Below, in pieces: positions 1-12,815 of a DNA stretch of 64,000 nucleotides (position 1 is the first letter of the stretch; each line of letters begins with the position of its first letter). Both the position numbers and the translations under genes were made by a program. The stretch is from Cristatella mucedo (Eukaryota; Bryozoa; Phylactolaemata; Cristatellidae). The stretch is from the NCBI GenBank assembly GCA_009760855.2, contig WPIO01000027.1, positions 2,056,501 to 2,120,500 on the forward strand. The letters run 5' to 3'. Under the pieces are notes generated by a model, which was given only the letters and a program-made list of their open reading frames with translations, ran no database searches and was not told the origin of the DNA.

Positions 1-238
1 ATGAGCGTGAGCGGCGAACGGGACTCGATCTTTATTCCCTCAGCGGGTACATACACGAGCTTGCTGACTCACCACAGATAAGGGAGTGCATCTGTGGTGG
101 GCCGCATGCTTACATCAAAGGCTGCGGACGCTGCACCGAGTCAATTGCCCAACCACCTGTTGCAGATGGGGCATACATCGGTGGCCGATGCTGCTGCGCT
201 AATTACAATAGCAGAAGCAGCAGGCTCACACAACAACA
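1..238 (-). repeat. Partial LTR-like repeat (copy 1)
   Basis: This stretch is clearly related over about 220 bp to 30065-30285. Read on the minus strand it starts with a TGTTG-type terminus near 238 and contains AATAAAGATCGAG (24-36), as an LTR would around its polyadenylation site. The far end lies outside the window. No primer-binding site or polypurine tract is visible next to it, so it looks like a solo LTR or LTR fragment. The assignment rests on termini, polyadenylation signal and repetition; no internal coding region was seen. Confidence 0.5.
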
Positions 239-544
239 ACACATGGAAGAACTAAGTTTCATTCTCCTTCTCAGCGATTGCGACTTATCTGCAAAATCGC
301 TTCCTCAATGAAAAAGTCCGTAAACGCCTTGAATTCTCAACTTTGCAGCAACTCATAGAGCATAGCAGCCGCCTGTATATGCACCTAGCCAGAGAGTATC
401 TGTTTCATTTCGTTAAATATAGTGTAGGCTTGATAATGTAGTTTGTCCCTTAGCTGAGCACTCATTGGCTCATTCTGCACTTATTCACTGATTCTTTCAG
501 AACGCTTGTTGTGCGCTCTACAAATGAATTTCATTTGTTTATAT
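239..544. other. Unassigned spacer
   Basis: No gene, repeat or RNA is recognisable between the LTR-like repeat and the first LINE-B fragment. Confidence 0.4.
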
Positions 545-1293
545 CTAGTTGATCTAAACCTGCTTGCTGGCATACCAGCATGTGCAATCAGGCGCTTACA
601 GCTGCTGCAAAACTCTGCAGGTAGGCTTGTCTGTCGTGAGCAGCACAGTTGCCAAATCATACCGCTTCTCGCCAAACTGCACTGGCTACCAGTCAAGCAA
701 CGGATCGACTTCAAGGTTTTGTCGTTCACTTCTAGGTCCCTTCATTCTTTGGCTCTAGCCTACCTATCAGATCTATTCCCCCACCAGACCAACCATCGTA
801 CCTCCGGCTTTTCGGAATCCCGATGCCTGGGCCGAGCGAGCCAAAGTATTATGTCTGTATTCGAGGCGATCGCCTCAAGGCGAACTCTTTACCAATACCT
901 CGTACAAACCTCAAATCCTTTGGAGACCGTGCATTTAGTTCGTATGCTCACAAATCCTGGAACTCACTCCCGACTTCCATCACGACATCCCCTGACTTTA
1001 CCACATTAAAAAAAATTACAAGCACACTTATTTATGACAGCATTTAATGGATCCCTGTGGTCCGTCTTTTGTGTGCTTATGCCTGCTGGCACAGTGCATG
1101 CTACCACTAACCACTCTTGCATGCTGACCCTGTTCATATCACCTTAACCATATTATTCATGTTGTTTATCAAGCATGATACCACTCACCATTCGATCGCG
1201 TTTCCTTTGCAGCACTTGCAAAGCGCCTAGAAAGAGATTGAGTTCTCTGGGGGCGCTTTATCAAGTGCATTATTAGTATTTATATGAAAAACT
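545..1293 (+). mobile_element. LINE-B fragment, 5'-truncated
   Basis: The translation carries the C-terminal end of a CR1/L2-like LINE protein in broken frames: CAIRRLQLLQNSAGRLVCR, then LHWLPVKQRIDFKVL, then a SFGDRAFSSYAHKSWNSLP block. The non-coding 3' region follows, ending in the family hairpin (GCGCCTAGAAAGAGATTGAG ... GGGCGCTTT) and a short ATT-rich tail. At least one frame change makes it a dead copy. The 5' edge is approximate. Confidence 0.8.
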
Positions 1294-4200
1294 TTGCTGA
1301 GCATTTCCAACTTTCGTTGAATCACTGTTACTCAATGCTTAGCTGCCTGTCAGTAAAATATTCATCGCATGCGTACTGACTTGTCTAGTTTTTGTAAAGG
1401 TTCAAGCAAACTCTCGTTCTGACCATCATCCATTACAAACATTAGACAGGTGGATCACGAAATGTGTACTTCATAGCCAGCTATTTCAAGTTTCACATAT
1501 AACAAGCAATAGATGAAAGATCCAGTATTCCACAGTCCAAATTCACAAATATTTATTGAAAAAGCTTCAAACTAGGATTCTATTATAGTTCTTTATTTCT
1601 TAAATCGGTTTGAACGACCATGAATAGATTCATTCGTGGCCCTTATGGTGGCACATAAGTGCTTCAGCATAACAAGAATCAAGGTCGTTTACATTCTCCA
1701 TGCTAGAAAATTTGAATGTCATTTCAGGTAATGAAATGTCGCAATTGTCTAAGTGCAACTGAACATGAAGTTACTCCATGCTTGCAGCTATTGACCTGTT
1801 GTTGAAGAAGAAACCTGGAATTCGTGTATTCTTTGATTATTGCACCTGCAAGTACACGTTCAAAACTTTGGTAAGTCTAGTCCTGGTACACAGCAGCACT
1901 ATCCGACATGCTATCAACGAGCATAACACTTCAATGCATTATTAATGAATTGTTCACTCAACACGAACGCTGAGAAAAAGTAAAATAAATTATTGTCCTT
2001 TTGGAGCAGGAACAACTAAAACTTTAGTTTTTAACAGTCGCGTTTTGTAGTCGGGCAAGCTGTCAATACTTGATGCATCTGCTTTTTCTTCGCTGTGCTC
2101 AGCTCAACGTTCGTTGGGGCACGATATTGGAAGTTCTGACAGCTGGGGAACAATGCGAGCATACGTGCGATATACAGTGAGACATTGACTAATTCCTAAG
2201 TTGGATTGTCGAAGCGAACCCACACTTTAAATCAGATTGATAATGCACTTGAAAAAGATAGTGCTGTTATCTTTCTGGCACAGAAGAATTTTTTCGGGGT
2301 GCAACTGGGACGAATAGTGAAGCCTGGAAATTATTATGCAATGGAGCAGTCAGAAATCAAAAGCCGAAGAGTGGCTCTACTGAGATTGACTAAACAAACC
2401 AGATGTCCTCAGCGAAACGATCGTGGGTGACACCTACAGAATCTCGGTCAAAGATATCTTCTTCACGATTGTCTAAGCATTGCCACACCAGATCGCTCCG
2501 AAGCTGCAATCCAATGCTAGGACAACGAGAACCTGATGAAACTGGTAAGCGTTGCTAAGCAAGTGTTCACGAAGCTGCACTTGACAACTCCTCAGAATCG
2601 TTCCACACAGCTACGAACTCTCCAAAGAAGCACAGAATGTTTCGGCTATTTTGGTAAACAGTATCACTGAAACTTGATAAAACATTGAAATAATAAAGAT
2701 ATAAATAAGGTGTATGATAATATATGCGTAGCGTGAATGAGTTGCAGTGCATAAAGAGTTTGGGCAACACCGGCATTGTCTTAATGGTTTTGTGGAGTTG
2801 CATAAGGAGATATATTACGGAGTAATGCATGTCTCTTGTGAATGCTGTTAGAAATTAAGACAGTTGGTCTAAATTGGTCATTCTTCATAACCTCGGCTTC
2901 TGATATCTATTGACCTTAAGGGATATCTCAAGTCAAGTCAAAACATTACTCCTCTCAACTTCGTTACCTTTTATTCCCTTGATAAAATGGAATAGTATGC
3001 AGCCCTTTGGTGATGATGATTATAATTAATTGACAAAGCATTGACAAGTCATTAGTACTAGTACTACTAAAATAGACGACAGTCATGTCATGTAACTCCA
3101 TGCTGCTCAGCTTGATTAGTAATAGAGCAGTGGCTTGAGCTGGCATGAGCAATAAATCACTAGATACTTGTCAGCAACAAGTCTAATAAATGACTTCGGA
3201 ATGCAAGCAAACTTGAGAAACAGGAAGGCAATTATTGATATATAAAATAGAGGGGGCTAGAGTCTAGTCGGATTACAGGTGCATAATAAGGTCTATGTAT
3301 CACACACAAGTAGCCTCAAACTTATATGGCATCACTAGGATTCAAGTGTACCATCAGTAATAAATGTAAAAAATTGCTGCTTGCTTGTGGCTCCACTACA
3401 GCAAAGCCACCTGCAGTACTCAAATTCGCGACACGTGTCGAACGTATCGAGCCAGAATCTCATCCATTGGTTACGAATCAGACTATTGTGATCTGAGCAC
3501 TTAGCCAGCTGGTGGCAAAGCAAGCTATTGCATTTGCACTGTTCTGTGCTGTAGGCGAGTGCACTTCCTTGTACTAGCAGGAAACGCCCTAACCCAGCAA
3601 AGGGCTGCTGCCGAGGACAGCGGCTTCAAGGAGAAGGAATGAGCCGGTCAGCTGCTGCTGCTGCCACTGCACTGCTTCATAGATATCCATGTCATGTTTG
3701 TAAGTTGCCTACACAGGACAATCCAGCTACTGGAGCCAGGGAGCTGGGCACACCAGGCAGGCAGGTGCTCACTGTGAATCGACTGTCTTCTGCAGTCTCG
3801 TTGCTTGTGCTGTAGGCAGGCGTCAGCTGGCAATATGGCTCACACTTGGTGACTCGCAGTGGTTTAGAGAGCCTTGACACATCCTCTGTTCACCAGCAAG
3901 GTAAATCCGGACATATTATAATGCGCAGTATCACATTGAATTACAGACAGCATGGCTGCAGCCTTATTGTGGTTGCGGTCTTTCTTCGAATCTGCCAAGT
4001 TGGCAAACAAAGTGATCCCCGAGTCAGCCAGCAAAGCCGCAGCTGCTGGTTGTCGGATGCAGCACAGCAGACAGACTTCTGCCAGGCGAGATGGGACCCG
4101 ATTTGGTGCTGTCGTGAGGAGGCAACCACAGAAGCATTGGAAATTCAAGCTACAGTCAAACCTGGATTGTTTTGCTTGCTTTAGGTTGCCAAGCAGTGGA

Positions 4201-4690
4201 GTGCCTCAGATCGCTGCAACTGAATCTTGTCACAATTCAAGCCAATACAGTGGAGAAGAGGCAGCAATTTAGTAACTGTATCGCTGTGTCATCCTAGAGG
4301 CTCTGCTCCTAGTGAGTGGTGGCAGATTTTGGTGCCCACCGACGACAGCATAAGCATAAAGAACAAGCTCTTCTCTGAGCATGCTCTGTGCAATGCACAG
4401 GATTTATACAATGTGTCTTAAGCCCAGCAGCAAAACTACGAAAATGTCAAGAACAACCGCATCAAGATGGAGCTAAAATAACACTGTAAGCAAAAAGTTG
4501 TTAACTATCGATGTCTGCCAACTTAAGTCTTGAATCATGATACAAGGATTGCATGTAGCTGCATGAAAACAGGATGTGTAACAAGGTCACTTCGAAGGAG
4601 CTCCTGTAGCATATCTGGGCTCACTGAACACATGCTTGATCACTAATTTCAAACCTCTTGACGATTACTGAGAGCTCACGCTTGGTCTAT
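1294..4690. other. Unassigned intergenic region
   Basis: Short open frames occur throughout but none has a recognisable domain. A GCTGCT-rich patch lies near 3650-3670. I see no convincing exon or RNA gene. Confidence 0.35.
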
Positions 4691-4694
4691 CAGC

Positions 4695-4770
4695 CGCCAC
4701 CTCGGCGACCGTGTCTTCTTGTTCGACACCGATGCCAGCAATGAGAGGGTGGGGAGAGTGCAGTCACCAG
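4695..4770 (+). pseudogene. Possible Ty3/gypsy-type pol remnant
   Basis: A short frame reads VFLFDTDASNERVGRVQS. It resembles the beginning of the RNase H segment in Ty3/gypsy-type Pol proteins, where a hydrophobic run is followed by DTDAS and then a Gly-rich turn. The frame stops soon after and no neighbouring reverse transcriptase or integrase motif is visible. A chance match in such a short piece is possible. Confidence 0.3.
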
Positions 4771-4854
4771 CCGCCTTGGATACATGAAGTTAAGTTCTCC
4801 CTCAACCTGGCACGATTAGATTTTACACGCAGACCATGTCCTATGCTTTCCTTT

Positions 4855-5225
4855 GGATTGACTTGTTGCTAGACCATGGCAGACCCGAGATTGCAATCAA
4901 AGGGGAACCCAGCAACCTGTGCTTCTGCATGTACTACGCTGGTTACCTATATCGGAACATAAGGCATGATTCTGAGGCAGCATTACCTTCTAAACGAATC
5001 ATATCTTTCAGCTGGGGGCTGGATGGCTAAGTGCCAGGAGTGCTTAGAGTATATATGCAAGGCATGTCCATCGCATTCCATCGGATGGACAATGGCGCCA
5101 TACCATCGCAGACCCAGGATTGCTATCAAGGGGGATGCCAGCAACTTGTTTGTGAGCATGAAGCAGGCTAGTTACTTATACCAAAACACAAGGCATGTTG
5201 CTGGGGCTGAGTGTGATAGCTGATT
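4855..5225. repeat. Diverged tandem duplication, ~229-bp period
   Basis: The segment near 4874-4980 (CATGGCAGACCCGAGATTGC onward) recurs at 5103-5210 (CATCGCAGACCCAGGATTGC onward) with roughly three quarters of positions alike by eye, including a shared AACA(T/C)AAGGCATG block. It is an old direct duplication of unknown origin. Confidence 0.55.
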
Positions 5226-5784
5226 GCCAGAAGGTGCTTGGCTAGGCTCAGCTGTCACATATCAGCTGCCTTGGCTGCTGGGATAGCGACCTACAACTGA
5301 AGGTGCTTTTAGGCTGAAATGAAGGATGATTACGAGCGTATCGAAGAAGTGTCTGCCAACTGCTACATTGCCTACTACAACGCCAAGTATCTACTTATAA
5401 CGTATAAGAGTAAGTGCAGCTAGTATGTGGTACTAGGCAACGATGGCTCCTGGAGGTGGTCGTATCAGATGCTGCAGTTTCTGCATCCATCTGTCTGCTT
5501 GGCCGTGGCTGCCCAAAATTGAGTGTTTCGTAGGGCGTGTTGGTTGCTCTTAATCTGGATGTACTATTAAAAAATGACTAGTCATTACACGAGCACCTTT
5601 CCTATACTGCTTCGTCGGCCTACCTTTAGTTGAGGAACAAAGCCAAAATCAGATTCTGCACAGATGAGAGCAAAACAGCCAGAAAAGTTCATGTACAGCT
5701 TCAATAGCTATACATGATCAATCAATCAATAGCTTCAATCGAATTCAAATCAAAATCTTCAAGCTTCGATTAGCGCATGATAGC

Positions 5785-5885
5785 CCAGGAGGTAAGGTTG
5801 GCTCTCTACAGGACTGGGCTCGTATCCTGAAGTTACGCATTATTTATCGCCCACTGCAAACAGTAGTGATAGCCGAAATTTTTTT
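5785..5885 (+). mobile_element. SINE-2 fragment (tRNA-derived)
   Basis: It shares a GCAAACAGTAGTGATAGCCG core with 17135-17290 (minus) and 58025-58160 (plus). Upstream is an A-box-like GATAGCCCAGGAGG and a degraded B-box-like GGGCTCGTATCCTG. The layout of promoter boxes followed by a family-specific body is that of a tRNA-derived SINE. Confidence 0.5.
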
Positions 5886-7299
5886 CCTGCCGTCATACAC
5901 AGGAGGCTGCTTGAAAGCGAATGTTATTTTGCAGAGCTTCAATGGTACTGTGTGGGCCCTCGAGCGCTCGGAGACAAAAAGAGATGATACATTCCCTTTT
6001 TCTGAACTAATGCTTGTAATACATTTGCTGCACGCTGTCAATAATTAAGGATAAAAAACTGCAGAACGTACGATGAAGTGCACAGCAAAATGTATAGAAT
6101 CGAATGAAAAAATCTTTCTAGAATCATGTCAAAAAAGCAGAGCTGAACTTGCATTTCAACTTTCACTTCGATATGTGAAGGATTAGCCGAGTTACAGATT
6201 GTATGAGGAAAAACATACTCAGGTAATAAAGCCTTGTAAAAGTGACAAGAATGCAATCAATAAGCTTCACTCACATATGTCGATCTACCAAGATTCGACA
6301 AGTCGGGATACAAGTCGCATATGATGCCGAGATTTTTTATTATTTGCTCGTTATTTCTATTAACGAACAGGAATTATTTTGAAAAATAAAATTCACGATT
6401 ACAGTACCTCATTGAAAATGACACGACTGCTATCCCAGCGGTTAATTAGACACTGAGAAAATCACTATTTGGAAATACCTGCTAACTCACTTAGTAATTG
6501 TACAATTCAAAGATGTAGCTTGCTTAATTCAATCAAGTACCGTCAATCGTTGCAATTTATCACCAAATAAATCAAACTTATTCGAACAGTTCCGGCAGGA
6601 CAGGAGAGTGCCTCCGATGGGTAGTGGCTCGATTATCAATTAAGTATGCATCTGATAGCGACGGCTGCATGGCTGGCCGAGAAAGCGTTTGGAGGCGTGT
6701 TTTGAGTGGTGCTGACTGCCACATTAAAACTTATTAAAACTTGTTTTAACCTACCAAATTGAAGCTCGATGAAGGGAGATGACAAGCGTAGCACGAATAA
6801 ACTTGTCTTCTCAATAAAATCCATGCAATAATAGTCGTATTTGCTTAGATTTACCTCATCGCATCCCTTACGAGCGGGATGCCAGGCGGCAGCAGACCGG
6901 ACGACGGCTGCAGGAATTCCTGCCATTACAACGGCCGGAGATGACGTTGACTAGGGACATCACATGCTCACAGACAATGGGTTCAAAATCACATAAGATT
7001 TTTGGGTAAAAAAATTTAATATTTTCATGAATTGTACCTTTAAAAGCATGAAAATACCACGGACATTGACAGTCAGCTTGCAAAATGCGTCGTTTCCCCT
7101 AGCAGGTGTCCTCTGGAAATCTCCGAATGGCTATCTTAAAAGCCAAATGGGGGAATGCCAGCTGAATGTCTGCAGTTAGCTAATGTCAATTCATAAAATA
7201 AATTTTTGGGTATAGCATAATCACTTACCAATTTAGCTATCAGTTTTACAAGCATTACACTAGCTTTGAGTAGCTATCATTGAACCGCCAGACGAAGCC
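5886..7299. other. Unassigned AT-rich region
   Basis: No supported gene or repeat. Open frames are short and without family resemblance. Confidence 0.35.
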
Positions 7300-9350
7300 A
7301 CCGTACAATAACAAGGCAAGCACAAGGGATACCACAGTGCGCCACCCGAAAATTCGCCGGTCAAGCACGCGCGAAAAATACTCATCCTCAATATAGAAGA
7401 TACAAGCGGCTATTTAGGTAAATCGAAATGTCTTCATAGTCGGGGGGCCCTAAAAAATACAAAAATACGAGTATCATTATTCCGTTAACGATGAAAAGCT
7501 GGACGGCGAAGTTCGGCGGCAAATTTCAGACTGGACACAGGAAAACGAACGGAAGCCGAGGGTTCGTTCGCAGCCGACATTGAACGAAATTGCTGCGCGT
7601 GCTCTTAGCTAACTCGCTAGCATCCGCGAGTTGTTACCGGCCGGGCCAGAATATGCGATAAAGCGAGTGAGCATCTTAGCGACCGCAACGTGCGACGTCG
7701 CATTGCCGTTTTGACTACCCCGCTGCAGCCCGAAGCCGTAGTAGCGTGGACTTGGTTGGACATCCGGCGTAACGGTATAGATGGCAATGTTAGTTATTGA
7801 CACAGAGTGGCTCTTGCTGGCCGTGAGCCGCCGCAAAACGCAAAATCGCGTTATGAAGTACGCGGGAGCGAGCACTTTTTAGCACTTTTCTCCGCAACTC
7901 GAGAGCCTCGTGCGAGCGTCTGGAATTCCCGCGTCCGAAAAATCGGTGACATTGTTACCAGAGAAGCAAGCGTAACAGGAAAGCGGCAACGATTACCTCG
8001 GATGTCGCCTCGCTCCTTCAATTTATCCGGATGGCGAGCCGACGTCACTTCAGCCTTTCCCCAAAATGGCCTCAACCTGGGGCCCGCCGGGAAAGTAAAG
8101 AGCACGGGATGTTACCCGTTAATAACTTGCCTACGTTCGTCCATTCACGGATCACCTTAACGAGAGAAAATTTTGCAATGCTTTCTCTTCTTTTACTTTA
8201 AGAAAATGCATTTTCAAAACTGTTGGAGCAAATTAGTCCCATCTTAAGTTACGATCGTGTGGCGGATGATGTTGCAGCTGCCCATAGTTTTTATTTCCGT
8301 TCCAGCTCACGTTATTGTATAGGTTGGATCTGACATAGTAATTTTTGGGGGGCTGCTTCGACCGCGTAAATCTGTCGATTTGCGTTGTCGCATTATTGGC
8401 TGGAGCTCCTTCTGCAGTCGATCTGTCGTCGATGCAAAGCTCGAGGTGGTCTGTGATGTCAAGTCAATTTTTATTTTCACTCACGTCCGCATTGTGTGAA
8501 AAAAGGTCAGCTGGGTCAAGAAATTTAAAAATCCCCCCTGGATTGGCGATATCAACCTCGGTGAGTAAATTTGCTCGGCAGAAAACGATTAGCCTGGTCC
8601 CGGGGCGAGTAGCTGGTCTGCTGTGCCCTGTGATTGCACCGGCTCAGTGCGTTTGAGCGTCTTAGAGGCAGCAGGGTCACGTCGAACGAAAACCGAAGAC
8701 ATACTCGTCACGTCAGCGATAGCTGCGGTGCTAGACTGCTGAAAACCACTCAGCTGTTCGGCGTCACATTGACTCAGTTGACCCGGGCCGGTTGCGGGGG
8801 AGCCTCAGCACTGCGCATGCGTACTAGGTACCCGAGTAAGCTGAGCCGTACCATTGGTGGATCTGTGATGAGGTTGAGGGCGTGTCGACTGATATCCCGG
8901 CGGTCGGTCCGCACGCGAGCCATGGGGCGCTGGCGCCCCCGCCGCGAGTGCCAGCACGAGTGCAGCCCGCAAGCATCACCCACCGCATGCGCCTCGGCGC
9001 TCTTGGTGGGCGGCACTTCGAAGGCGAAGTTCGGAAGCAGAAGTGATTCAATCGCAGCCGTGCGACAGTTTGTACGCGGTCTGCTAAAGCCGCGTTACGG
9101 CACTGGCCATTACAAAGCACTTGTAGCTAGCACTCCTAGCCAGGCAATACAGTTGTCTCGTAGAGTGGTGTACTTATCTGCTGGAGCTTTAAGTTATCAG
9201 TGGTTTCATCGCCAAGGAATACCAGCAGGTCTGTGCAAACTGGCAAGAGGTAGGCAGCAGCTTAAGCGCTTGCACGGCCTTTACGTTGCAGCCAGCTCTG
9301 CCGGCATCTGAACTAGCAACTTAAACTTCAATTGGCTTTGCGTACTCTGC
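7300..9350. other. CpG-rich region with unrecognised open frames
   Basis: This is richer in GC and CpG than its surroundings, especially 7500-8100 and 8640-9100. The longest frame, 8634-9311 on the plus strand (about 225 residues), is Arg/Ser/Ala-rich, and overlapping frames on the other strand are similarly open, as expected from composition alone. It could be a promoter-type CpG island or a decayed element; nothing proves coding. Confidence 0.3.
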
Positions 9351-9880
9351 GCTCTAGCTAAGATGGAGCGGCAGGCTACAGGATAGAGTACAGTGCGGTC
9401 ACCACGATTTTTTATGAAGAGGTACGTAACCTTGTTTGATCGTTGAATGCCAGTTTTTTCTCGTTCCAGTAGCTAGAAGCTACTATCCCTACAGCAAGCA
9501 TATGCTGTTGCGTTTTCTCTCTTGGCCGTGATTGCTATATCTACGGCAACGTGCTCAGTGTGTGCAGACGTTACAGTCACTCAGTTGGCGAGTGCTTGCT
9601 AGCTTTCCTTCTTTATTTACCGCTGGCTTCATTCATTTGTTTGATAGGTCTCCAAACTTTCGCATCCTGCCGTCATAGGATGAGTGCTGCTACACGTGTC
9701 CTGGCCATCCAGACGCGATCGTGAGCACGTCCGTGGCAACTCTACTGTCTATCCTGGGAACACGTCATGGCTTAGGTGGCATGAATCCAATGATTATTCA
9801 GTTTCACTCTCACGGTTGCTGGTCTCATATTTTTTCCTAGGTACCAGTGTCAACAGCTTACTAAAATATTACCATACTCT
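9351..9880. other. Unassigned spacer
   Basis: No supported feature between the CpG-rich region and the polypyrimidine tract. Confidence 0.35.
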
Positions 9881-10230
9881 CACTCCCTGCCCACTGTTCT
9901 CCTCCCCTCTCTCTGTATTCTTCCCCCTCTTTTCTCATCCAATCCCCTCTTTTTCCTCTTATCCCCACCCCCTCTGGGCTCCCCTTACCTCTTCCCTTTT
10001 CCTCGACTTTCCTCTCCTCTTCTCTCGCCTCCCAGTTCTCTCCTGCTGCTCCCTTCCCAGCCTCCCCTGTTCCTCTTTCCTCTCCTGCTTTACTCTCGGC
10101 CCCAGCCCGTCTCTTTCTCTCTACTCTCTCTTTCCCTCCCCTCCTCTTTCCTACCCTCCCCTCTCCTACTGTCCCCCTCCCCTTTCCTACTGTCCCCGTC
10201 CCCTCTCCTTCAGTCTGACCGCGGTGGGGT
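9881..10230. repeat. Long polypyrimidine/polypurine tract
   Basis: For about 330 bases the plus strand is almost entirely C and T (CCCCTCTC, CTTCCC and similar non-periodic words) with few purine interruptions. Both strands appear open here, giving a Pro/Ser/Leu-rich or a Gly/Glu/Arg-rich frame, but that follows from composition. Such tracts can form triplex (H-DNA) structures. Confidence 0.85.
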
Positions 10231-11410
10231 GGTCGTTCCCCTAGGTAGACAGTGGCTTCGCCGCTAGGCACAGCCAGCCGAACTGTGGTGGACTGGCGTT
10301 GGACCGCTCAGTAGGGCGTCTTCGGTTTTCTTATGACGGCTCCTGCTGCTCTTCAGATGCCTGGCCCTGCTCTTCGGCCGTGCACTTCGGCTGACCTGAA
10401 GCCGGAGCGGAGCGCCTGGCCAGGGCGAAATCGTGGGCCCAACTTCTCATTCCGTGGGCTCTCCGAGTCAGCCTACCCGCTACGTTGAGGCGCTTCGGCA
10501 AAGTCAAGGTCGGTTTGGTGGTCGTTGCTCCCAACGAGCTTGATGGATGGTTCAGTGCTCCAACTGCATCGTGGAGCCGGCGCCTCACTTTCGTCGAACC
10601 CTTGGACTCTGCTGCATTCGTGTTTTTTCCCCCGTAGATATACGGCACATCGACGGCCACATTGGTGCCACAATCCGGTTAATTAGAATTAATAATTTAA
10701 TTAGAATAATAGTCGTTTCCAGTAAAGTCGAGTTTGGCTGAGGAAGCTGTGGGAGGCGAGGAAGGTGTGGCATCGCCAGCATAAGACATTCAGTATGCTC
10801 AAGCAGCTCGCTCGGCTGTGACTATATTCAGACGAAGCCAGTTTTTTGTCATCTGTGACGATAACTCTCTTTAAGCTTAACCGTCCGAGTGTGTTCCTTG
10901 ATAAGTATCAATCATGATACAGTTTCGGCACTCTTCCGCAGTGATTAACTGGGATTAACTCATCGGGCTCTAGACGTCAGGATTTCAACAAGCCTTTTTT
11001 TAGCAGCGGCTGCCCGAGCATTAAAAGCCTAAAGCTCGCCATCAAAATGGACTTTTAAACACGTGATACTCTAGTCAAGTCAAATGAATAGAGAGCTAAG
11101 TGAACAATCCAGTAAATACTACATGTTCAGGTCATATAATTTCGACAATCTGCTGCCTTTTGGAGCAGAATTTTCCTTACTTGATACCTGTAGTGGGTTA
11201 CTAGCTTTGGATGCCTTGCATCTGCCATCTTTCACGTGCCACTTCATAATGGACGATGTGTTCTGGAATCTGCCTCGATTGACTGTGTTTCATGCATTGG
11301 CTGTCGTAGGGCAAGCTGTTTCCTAATGAGCATTGCAAAGCTCTTTGTCTTACTGTGGGTGCCACTCAATTGCTCGTGCTGTGCATTTTACTCAGGAGCC
11401 AGATCGTACA
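10231..11410. other. Unassigned region, GC-rich then AT-rich
   Basis: 10250-10670 is GC-rich with a 109-residue minus-strand frame (10331-10660) of no recognisable family. The rest is ordinary and shows no feature. Confidence 0.3.
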
Positions 11411-11414
11411 AAGC

Positions 11415-11560
11415 TTAATAATATATTCATTTTTTTTTACACCCTAAGAGAACTTTCTCTCGATCCAGGCACATCATATATGTCACAGGGCTTGATCCTA
11501 CGACCTCGGTCGTCAAAGGTGAGTAGCAACTTAACCTCTGGGTCACACGAGGGCATATGC
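11415..11560 (-). mobile_element. SINE-1 copy (tRNA-derived, LINE-B-like tail)
   Basis: On the minus strand an A-box-like TGACCCAGAGGTTAAG is followed by a B box GGATCAAGCCC that fits the Pol III consensus core GWTCRANNC. Then comes the tail GTGCCTGGATCGAGAGAAAG ... TTCTCTTAGGGTGT, a diverged form of the LINE-B 3' hairpin. Related copies lie at 13606-13775, 41836-41925 and 63200-63300, all on the minus strand. Confidence 0.65.
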
Positions 11561-11785
11561 AATTCTTCATCGGCAGCCTCTGTACTGCGTAGGAGCAGCG
11601 GTGCTTTTCGGTAAAATCACCCAATGGCTTAAAGGCCATACCTAGAGGCAACAAGCCTAGAAGTGATCTGTGAAGCAGAGACTGTCTCTGTGCGTCGACA
11701 CTTACACTTACAAGCGTCTATGCATACACAAAGCAACACCAAAGAGTAGCAGGAAAAAGGTGGAGCTTACAGTTTAAAGGCTTGA

Positions 11786-12040
11786 GCTGGTGCTGCTTCT
11801 GCTGGTGCTCTGATGCTATACTGACATGCGACTTCTGACACTGTGCTGATGGGGCTCTGCTTTTGTTGCTGGTGTTGTTCTGCTGCTGCTGCCGTTTTCA
11901 CTCTGTTAGTGCAGCTCTATATGCTGCTCTCTTGCTATTGCTCAGCTGCCACTATTCAGCTGCAGCTGGTGCTGCTCTATCTGCTGCTATATGGTGCTGG
12001 TCTGGTGGTGCTGCTGTGCTGCTGCTTCCCAAGTGGCTCC
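11786..12040. repeat. Imperfect CTG/GCTGCT-rich low-complexity tract
   Basis: Irregular GCTGCT, GGTGCTG and CTGCTGC words dominate. The frames through it (Leu/Cys/Ala-rich) are by-products of this composition. Confidence 0.7.
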
Positions 12041-12696
12041 TCCTGTTGCAAAGCGGTTTCAAAACGTATGCGAAGATACACTTTTTATTTTAACCTTAAT
12101 AGCTGCAACTCCTAGCGTGCAAGAGTGCCCCTAGTCTCATAGCTCCTCTCGCATTTTAACAATTTCTGGTGCAGTGCCTGCTTCCAGGCTATCAGGGCTC
12201 GTCATAGCCAGGCTACCGGCAGAATTGCCGTGTCTTGGTTGGTCAATAAGATAGTCAGCTTCCAAATTGCGTGAGTTGATTGTTCAACTGCTGTACAATT
12301 TTTGCGCAAGCTCTGAGCACTGAAGCCTAAAGGCTCACCTGCCAGCATATGCATCCAAAATCCTGCTGTGGTGACAGCTGCAGCTGCCTCTTCCCTTTCC
12401 AGCTGTCTAGCTCGTCCAGCCCCGGCAGCTGCACGTGTCGCTTCCGGTGGAAGAATGGATTCTGCCGATGGCGATTATACTGTTGGCACCATTGTCTCCA
12501 TCGCCGATCGACTGCTCGGTGTTCTTAACACGTTCTGCCTCAGCTCTCTAGCTCGGCAGAAGCTGCTGCTGGAATCGATTTGCTGCTGCTTTTGGCGAAT
12601 TTGCATGCTTGCTATTACTGAATACAATGTAATGCATCGTTATGCAACAATAAATAATATTAACATGGCAACAATAAATCTCCATGTTTGTAAAAT
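12041..12696. other. Unassigned region
   Basis: An Ala/Ser-rich plus-strand frame (12368-12700, 110 residues) is present but matches no family I recognise and has no supporting signals. Confidence 0.3.
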
Positions 12697-12815
12697 TTAG
12701 TGTATCTCCGTCTGTAACCCCACAAAGCCACCAAGGCTATGTGGCTGTATAGGGCATTCACAGCCTAAGCAGCTTTCGGTAAGTATTCGGTAATGCGAGA
12801 CTGTCCGTAGTTCCT
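12697..12815 (-). mobile_element. LINE-A 3' end, strongly truncated
   Basis: TGTATCTCCGTCTGTAACC and the following CACAGCCTAAGC-GCTTTCGGTA words match the 3' terminus of the LINE-A copy at 52139 and of those at 20758 and 63330, in the same orientation. Only the last ~110 bp of the element is present. Confidence 0.75.

Noticed and set aside
8634-9311. 225-residue plus-strand frame as a gene
   Set aside because: Arg/Ser/Ala-rich in a CpG-rich region, with opposite-strand frames equally open and no recognisable domain.
9684-10244. 186-residue plus-strand and 136-residue minus-strand frames
   Set aside because: Both follow from the polypyrimidine/polypurine composition; no splice or domain evidence.
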